A stretch of DNA of 10,064 bases from an uncultured Rhodospirillales bacterium (lineage in GTDB: Bacteria > Pseudomonadota > Alphaproteobacteria > Acetobacterales > Acetobacteraceae), in contig CAIMVB010000200.1 in the NCBI GenBank assembly GCA_903844785.1, positions 1-10,064 on the forward strand. The letters run 5' to 3'. Below, in pieces: positions 5,610 through 10,064 of the stretch (position 1 is the first letter of the stretch; each line of letters begins with the position of its first letter). The notes under the pieces were generated by a model, which saw nothing but the letters and a program-made list of their open reading frames with translations, was not told the origin of the DNA and ran no database searches. The position numbers and the translations under genes are program-made.

Positions 5610-7415
5610 TCAGCCCGGCTTGCCACCCTTCACCGGCGGCAGGTCGAGCTTGATATGCAATTCCTTGAGCCTTTCCGGCGGCACGCGGGCCGGCGCGCCC
5701 ATCATCAAATCTTCCGCCTGCTGGTTCATGGGGAACAGGATCACTTCGCGGATCGCGGGTTCATCGGCAATCAGCATCACAATCCGGTCAATGCCGGGCG
5801 CCGAGCCACCATGCGGCGGCGCGCCATAGCGGAAGGCATTCAACATGCCGCCGAAGCGATGTTCCACTTCTTCCGCCGGATAGCCCGCGATTTCAAAGGC
5901 ACGGATCATGATATCCGGGCGATGGTTGCGGATGGCACCCGATGAAAGCTCAATCCCGTTGCAGACGATGTCGTATTGGAAGGCCTTGATGTCCAAGGGG
6001 TCCATGGAATTCAGCGCTTCCAGCCCACCTTGCGGCATGGAGAAGGGGTTATGGCTGAATTCGATCTGACCCGTATCCTCATTGCGTTCATACATGGGGA
6101 AATCCGTCACCCAGCAGAAGCGGAAGGCGTTTTCTTCGAGCAAGCCAAGATCACGCCCCACGCGATTGCGCACGGCGCCGGAGAATTTCGCGGCATCGGC
6201 TGCCTTATTCGCCACAAAGAACACCGCATCACCCGCGCCAAGCCCGCAAGCGGCAGCAATGGCCGCCACGCGATCCGCTTCCAGATTCTTCGCAATCGGC
6301 CCCTTCGCGCCATCAGCATCCCAGGCGATATAACCAAGCCCGCCCTGGCCTTCCGCGCGGGCCCATTCATTCAGCCCATCAAAGAAGGACCGCGGCCGCC
6401 CCGCCGCGCCAGGCGCCGGAATGGCGCGCACCACACCGCCGGATGCTGTCACCTTGGCAAACAAGCCAAAGCCACCACCCGCGAAATGTGTGCTGACATC
6501 GGTGATCTTGATCGGATTGCGCAAATCCGGCTTGTCCGAACCATATTCCAGCATCGCCTGCTGATACGGGATACGCGGGAAGGGAGCGGGCGTCACGGCG
6601 CGCTTCGTGCCGGACCAATCGGAGAATTCCTCAAACACGCCAGCCAGCACGGGCTCAATCGCGGCGAAGACATCTTCCTGCGTCACAAAGGACATTTCGA
6701 AATCAAGCTGGTAGAATTCGCCTGGGCTGCGATCCGCGCGTGATGCTTCATCACGGAAGCAGGGCGCGATTTGGAAGTAGCGGTCGAACCCCGCCACCAT
6801 GCAAAGCTGCTTGAATTGCTGCGGTGCCTGCGGCAGCGCATAGAACTTGCCCGGATGCAGCCGCGCCGGCACCAAAAAGTCGCGCGCGCCTTCGGGGCTG
6901 GATGCGGTCAGGATCGGGGTTTGGAATTCGGTGAAACCCTGATCGATCATCCGCCGGCGGATCGATGAAATCACTTGGCTGCGCAGCATCAGATTGCGAT
7001 GCTGGCGATCACGCCGCAAATCCAAAAAGCGATAGCGCAGGCGCAATTCCTCGGGGAATTCCGCATCACCCGCCACTTGAATGGGCAGCACTTCAGCGGA
7101 TGATTGCACTTCCACTTCACGCACGCGGAGTTCAATCGCACCGGTCGGCAGCTTGGCATTCACCGTGCCCGCTTCACGCGGCACCACATCGCCCGTCACG
7201 GTAATCACGCTTTCGGGGCGGAGTTCTTCCAGGAGCTTCAGCACCGGTGAACCCTGCGCCACGACGCATTGCGTCATGCCGTAATGGTCGCGCAAATCAA
7301 TGAACAGCAAGCCGCCATGATCGCGCTTGCGATGCACCCAGCCAGAAAGCCGCGCGGTGGAGCCGGCATCGGTGGCGCGGAGCGCGCCGCAATGGTGGGT
7401 ACGATAAGCGTGCAT
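5610..7415 (-). CDS. aspS: aspartyl-tRNA synthetase
   Basis: 601 aa class II aminoacyl-tRNA synthetase that charges tRNA-Asp in the cytoplasm; bacterial AspRS is about 590-600 aa. The OB-fold anticodon domain begins at [20 protein letters not shown] (24-43). Motif 1 surrounds [21 protein letters not shown] (160-180), the aspartate-binding region contains QAPQQFKQL (196-204), and motif 2 starts at FRDEASRAD (220-228) and runs to [12 protein letters not shown]. The bacterial insertion (GAD) domain fills the middle (about 290-430), and motif 3 ends in GIDR (541-544). H33, in the RDH(G) position, is the residue linked with non-discriminating AspRS in Pseudomonas; E. coli has leucine there. The start at ATG 7415 gives the family N-terminus; a TTG 18 nt upstream is less likely. 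It is divergent from rnd. Confidence 0.96.
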   Translation of the reverse strand: MHAYRTHHCGALRATDAGSTARLSGWVHRKRDHGGLLFIDLRDHYGMTQCVVAQGSPVLKLLEELRPESVITVTGDVVPREAGTVNAKLPTGAIELRVREVEVQSSAEVLPIQVAGDAEFPEELRLRYRFLDLRRDRQHRNLMLRSQVISSIRRRMIDQGFTEFQTPILTASSPEGARDFLVPARLHPGKFYALPQAPQQFKQLCMVAGFDRYFQIAPCFRDEASRADRSPGEFYQLDFEMSFVTQEDVFAAIEPVLAGVFEEFSDWSGTKRAVTPAPFPRIPYQQAMLEYGSDKPDLRNPIKITDVSTHFAGGGFGLFAKVTASGGVVRAIPAPGAAGRPRSFFDGLNEWARAEGQGGLGYIAWDADGAKGPIAKNLEADRVAAIAAACGLGAGDAVFFVANKAADAAKFSGAVRNRVGRDLGLLEENAFRFCWVTDFPMYERNEDTGQIEFSHNPFSMPQGGLEALNSMDPLDIKAFQYDIVCNGIELSSGAIRNHRPDIMIRAFEIAGYPAEEVEHRFGGMLNAFRYGAPPHGGSAPGIDRIVMLIADEPAIREVILFPMNQQAEDLMMGAPARVPPERLKELHIKLDLPPVKGGKPG

Positions 7416-7453
7416 GGCGAAACAATCATCCAAAGGGGGCGGAATGGCGGGGG

Positions 7454-7482
7454 AAAGCGCATCAGGGCGCGCTTTCTGTCAA
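7454..7482 (-). promoter_or_regulatory. candidate aspS promoter overlapped by a palindrome
   Basis: On the minus strand a consensus -35 TTGACA (7482-7477) is followed after 17 bp by CGCTTT (7459-7454), a poor -10. A start near 7447 would give a leader of about 30 nt before the aspS ATG at 7415. The spacer is occupied by an 8-bp inverted repeat, GAAAGCGC (7453-7460)/GCGCTTTC (7469-7476), which could be an operator. Confidence 0.35.
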
Positions 7483-7526
7483 CCCCACCGCTTTCCCCGG
7501 GCCCGCCGCGCCTGTATGGAACCCCC

Positions 7527-8714
7527 ATGAACCGCCGCCATGCCGCCCCGGCAGCCGAAGCCTCGCCCGCCCTTATCACCGATACGGGGAGCCTCGCCGC
7601 GCTCTGCGAAAGGCTGAAATCCGAGCCCTTCGTGACCGTGGACACGGAATTCATGCGGGAAAAGACCTATTGGCCAGAGCTTTGCCTGGTGCAATTGGCC
7701 GGCCAGCATGAGGTCGCGCTGGTGGATGCCCTGGCGCCGGGGCTGGATCTTGGCCCTCTCGGGGAATTGATGGCGCTGCCTTCAGTAGTGAAGGTGTTTC
7801 ACGCGGCGCGGCAGGATGTGGAAATCTTTTTGCTGAAATTCGGCGCCGTGCCGACCCCGCTATTTGATACCCAAATAGCCGCCATGGTGGCCGGTTTTGG
7901 CGACCAGGCATCTTACGATTCCCTTTGCCGGTCTCTGGCCGGGGTGCAGATAGACAAGGCGCATCGCTTCAGCGATTGGTCCGCCCGGCCGCTTTCCGAA
8001 AGCCAATTGGCCTATGCGGCGGCGGATGTGACGCATTTGCGCAAGATTTTCGTCTCCCTCACGCTCCGGCTGGAAAAGGAAGGGCGCATTGAATGGGTGG
8101 GGCAGGAAATGGGCGCGCTCGCCGATCCCGCCACCTATTTGACTGATCCGGATACGGCCTGGGAAAGGCTTCGCCCCCGCACCTCAAACCGCCGGTTCCT
8201 GGGCGTTTTGCGGGCGCTTGCCGCCTGGCGGGAACGTGAAGCCCAGCGCATCAATATCCCCCGCCAGCGCCTGGTGAAGGATGATACGCTGCTTGAGATC
8301 GCGGCCACCATGCCCGATGGCCCGGCGGAATTGGCCCGCGCGCGGGGGATTTCGGAGAATTTCGCCAAAGGCAAGACCGGAGAGGGCTTGCTCGCCGCCA
8401 TCCGTCAGGCCCGTGCGCTGCGTGAAGAAGAATTGCCGCAATTGCAGAAGGAGAAGGCCGGCCCGCCGCCTTCGCCCGCCCTTGTGGCACTGCTGAAGGT
8501 ACTGCTGGCCGCGAAATCCGAAGAACATGATGTTGCGCCGCGCCTGCTTGCTTCCGGCGATGATCTGGAAAAGCTTGCCACCGGGCAGGAAGATGTCCCG
8601 GCGCTCCATGGCTGGCGGCGAGAGGTTTTCGGTAATGCCGCGCTGGCGCTACGGTCTGGCCAGTTGGCGCTTGGCGTTGATGGCAGGCGCGTGAAGCTGA
8701 TTCCGGCGGGTTAA
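7527..8714 (+). CDS. rnd: ribonuclease D
   Basis: 395 aa (E. coli RNase D is 375). A 3'-5' exoribonuclease that trims tRNA and other structured RNA 3' ends. The DEDDy active site is complete: D39 and E41 in VDTEFMRE, D97 in FHAARQDVEIF, and Y163 and D167 in YAAADVTHL, over an exonuclease domain at about 16-190. An HRDC domain follows at about 208-290 (RFLGVLRALAAWRERE through ARARGIS), and a second, weaker helical region fills the C-terminus. ATG 7527 is chosen because it sits just before the conserved ITDTGSLAALC start; the ribosome-binding site is poor (GGA only, 7518-7520). The reading frame stays open upstream to 7269, but that stretch runs antisense through aspS. The TAA stop shares TTAA with the convergent membrane-protein gene. 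Confidence 0.94.
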   Translation: MNRRHAAPAAEASPALITDTGSLAALCERLKSEPFVTVDTEFMREKTYWPELCLVQLAGQHEVALVDALAPGLDLGPLGELMALPSVVKVFHAARQDVEIFLLKFGAVPTPLFDTQIAAMVAGFGDQASYDSLCRSLAGVQIDKAHRFSDWSARPLSESQLAYAAADVTHLRKIFVSLTLRLEKEGRIEWVGQEMGALADPATYLTDPDTAWERLRPRTSNRRFLGVLRALAAWREREAQRINIPRQRLVKDDTLLEIAATMPDGPAELARARGISENFAKGKTGEGLLAAIRQARALREEELPQLQKEKAGPPPSPALVALLKVLLAAKSEEHDVAPRLLASGDDLEKLATGQEDVPALHGWRREVFGNAALALRSGQLALGVDGRRVKLIPAG

Positions 8715-9061
8715 AGGCCCATTCCGGGGCCAAGTCCTTCGATCAGGATAATCGCCGCCGCGGCCAAGCCCAGCGCGCAAAACAGCATGGACAGCATGGG
8801 CCAGGCATCGCGCGGCCCGCGCATGGCGATCACGCCATTGGCCGCCAGCGAAACCATGGTCGCCGCCACCGGCTGGGACCAATGCAATTCGCGGAACCCC
8901 CAAACAATCAGCGCCACCCAGGCAATCAGCGTCGCCCGCGCCAGCCAGCGCCAGAATTCGGATGCGGCTTCGGAAGCCGGGCGCATTTCTGGCGCCGGGC
9001 TTTTGGAATGGATGAAGGCGCCGATCGAAAGCAGCACCATGGCGGCGTAATAGAGCGTCAT
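8711..9061 (-). CDS. small integral membrane protein of unknown function
   Basis: 116 aa, not recognised. Four hydrophobic segments can be drawn: about residues 3-17, 39-56, 62-80 and 87-108. A short polar loop with charged residues (SKSPAPEMRPASEAASEF) lies between the first two, and RGPRD follows the third. It should sit in the inner membrane. No catalytic motif or cysteine pair is seen (one Cys at 95). ATG 9061 has a strong GAGGGGGG sequence just upstream, supporting a real translation start. The gene is convergent with rnd, overlapping it by 4 nt, and is divergent from the glycosyltransferase with a 91-bp gap. The overlap argues for a real, compactly arranged gene rather than a shadow frame. 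Confidence 0.72.
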   Translation of the reverse strand: MTLYYAAMVLLSIGAFIHSKSPAPEMRPASEAASEFWRWLARATLIAWVALIVWGFRELHWSQPVAATMVSLAANGVIAMRGPRDAWPMLSMLFCALGLAAAAIILIEGLGPGMGL

Positions 9062-9152
9062 TACCCCCCCTCATGCCGTTGAGATCCGCCGCCGGCAAGG
9101 GGTTTGTCCATCCAATATCGCCCTTGGCGCCATTCCGGGCTAACCACAAACC

Positions 9153-10064
9153 ATGAACGCCCCGCCGCCTGCTATTCTGCAAGTGCTGCCCGCGCTCCGT
9201 TCCGGGGGCGTGGAGCGCGGCACTTTGGAAATCGCTGAGGCGCAGATTGCCGCCGGCTTCCGCGCCATTGTGGCTTCCGCAGGCGGTGAGATGGTGCCGG
9301 CCTTGGAAGCGCTGGGCGCCAAGCACATCACCCTGCCGCTGACCGCCAAAACCCCATGGGCCATCTGGCGCAATGCGGCGGCCTTGGCGGCACTGGCGCG
9401 GGCGGAGGGGGTAGCGCTGGTCCATGCACGTTCCCGCGCCCCGGCCTGGTCCACGCTGATCGCGGCCAGGCGGCTCGGGCTGCCCTTCGTCACCACCTAT
9501 CACGGCGCCTATAATGAAGGCTTCCCCGGCAAGCGGCTCTATAATTCGGTGATGGCGCGGGGTGATCGCGTGATCGCCATAAGCCATTTCATCGCGGATC
9601 TGATCCGCGCCCGGCATGGTGTGGCGGAATCGCGCTTACGCGTTATCCCGCGCGGGGTGGACCCGCGCCGCTTCAATCCTGCCCTGGTCAGCCCCGCAAG
9701 GCTTGCCGCGCTGCGTGCTGCTTGGGGCGTAGCCGAAGGACAGCCCATCATCATGCTGCCGGCGCGTGTGACGCGCTGGAAGGGTCAGATAGTGCTGGTG
9801 GAAGCCATGGCGCAGTTGCCGGGCGATGCGCTTGCCCTGCTGGTGGGCGATGCGGCGGAACGACCAGCCTTCCAGGCCGAATTGCAGGCGCGCATCGCTG
9901 GCCTTGGCTTGCAGGATCGCGTCCGCCTGGTGGGCCATGCCACCGATATGCCGGCGGCGCTGATGCTGGCGGATGTGGTGGTGCATGCCTCCACCGATGC
10001 CGAGGCCTTTGGCCGCACGGTGATTGAAGCCCAGGCCATGGCGCGGCCCGTAATCGCCAGCGAC
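9153..10064 (+). CDS. GT4-family glycosyltransferase (partial, runs off the right edge)
   Basis: 304 codons are present, in frame to the last base; the C-terminus lies outside the window. The fold is GT-B, retaining GT4 type. The N-terminal acceptor domain starts with the LQVLPALRSGGVERG pattern (9-23), which is typical of the first strand and glycine loop. The donor domain shows IPRGVDPRRF, the basic RVTRWKG (205-211, with K210) that contacts the nucleotide-sugar phosphates, and the EX7E motif in EAFGRTVIE (E284, E292) leading to PVIASD. Members build lipopolysaccharide, capsule or exopolysaccharide at the cytoplasmic face of the inner membrane; donor and acceptor cannot be named. ATG 9153 is chosen because the first beta strand begins within ten residues; its ribosome-binding site is weak. 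Confidence 0.88.
   Translation, partial: MNAPPPAILQVLPALRSGGVERGTLEIAEAQIAAGFRAIVASAGGEMVPALEALGAKHITLPLTAKTPWAIWRNAAALAALARAEGVALVHARSRAPAWSTLIAARRLGLPFVTTYHGAYNEGFPGKRLYNSVMARGDRVIAISHFIADLIRARHGVAESRLRVIPRGVDPRRFNPALVSPARLAALRAAWGVAEGQPIIMLPARVTRWKGQIVLVEAMAQLPGDALALLVGDAAERPAFQAELQARIAGLGLQDRVRLVGHATDMPAALMLADVVVHASTDAEAFGRTVIEAQAMARPVIASD

Noticed and set aside
7269..7526. Upstream extension of the rnd frame
   Set aside because: It runs antisense through the aspS 5' end and the divergent promoter region; RNase D homology begins just after ATG 7527.
7416..7526. T-box leader for aspS
   Set aside because: No conserved T-box sequence or specifier-loop structure is visible, the predicted leader is about 30 nt, and T-boxes are not expected in alphaproteobacteria.
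8649..9617. Minus-strand open frame of 322 codons across the membrane-protein and glycosyltransferase genes
   Set aside because: It spans two better-supported genes in other frames, and its composition is that of a shadow frame with no recognisable fold.

Overview
The window reads as high-GC alphaproteobacterial chromosome, most likely Rhodospirillales/Acetobacteraceae (Roseomonas-like). This is inferred from the AspRS, RNase D and EipB/DUF1849 protein types, the codon bias and the dispersed palindromic elements; no marker gene settles the genus. Coding density is high and almost every base is assigned.

Layout. (1) The 3' part or whole of a YdhR-type small monooxygenase gene (+). (2) A two-gene minus-strand operon: a UxaA/GarD-family sugar-acid dehydratase, then a class II (FucA-like) aldolase, joined by a 4-nt GTGA overlap. 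(3) A 300-bp divergent region carrying a well-formed TPP (THI-box) riboswitch on the plus strand. (4) A family-5 ABC substrate-binding protein with a twin-arginine-like signal peptide, directly under that riboswitch and without permease or ATPase genes beside it. (5) A periplasmic EipB/DUF1849 envelope protein (-). (6) aspS (-). (7) rnd, RNase D (+). (8) A 116-aa membrane protein of unknown function (-), whose stop codon overlaps that of rnd in a shared TTAA. (9) A GT4 glycosyltransferase (+) that runs off the right edge.

Two structures stand out. First, the TPP riboswitch implies that the substrate-binding protein answers to thiamine status, so its 'peptide/nickel' family name probably misleads about its ligand; a thiamine-related ligand is an inference. 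An SD-sequestering hairpin and a competing pairing with the aptamer can be drawn. Second, a two-hairpin intergenic element occurs near 335-439 and 4498-4660 (with an extra tandem copy of its first hairpin). Both lie between convergent genes, both supply the TGA stop codon of one neighbour at the element's edge, and the second hairpin keeps its 12-nt loop and 3x3 internal loop while its stem bases change in compensating pairs. The architecture recalls the RIME/REP-like mosaic elements of other alphaproteobacteria, and it probably acts as a portable bidirectional terminator.

The right half (envelope protein, aspS, rnd, membrane protein, glycosyltransferase) is ordinary housekeeping and envelope content. 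The left half is a metabolic accessory cluster: acid-sugar dehydration and aldol cleavage next to a thiamine-regulated uptake protein.
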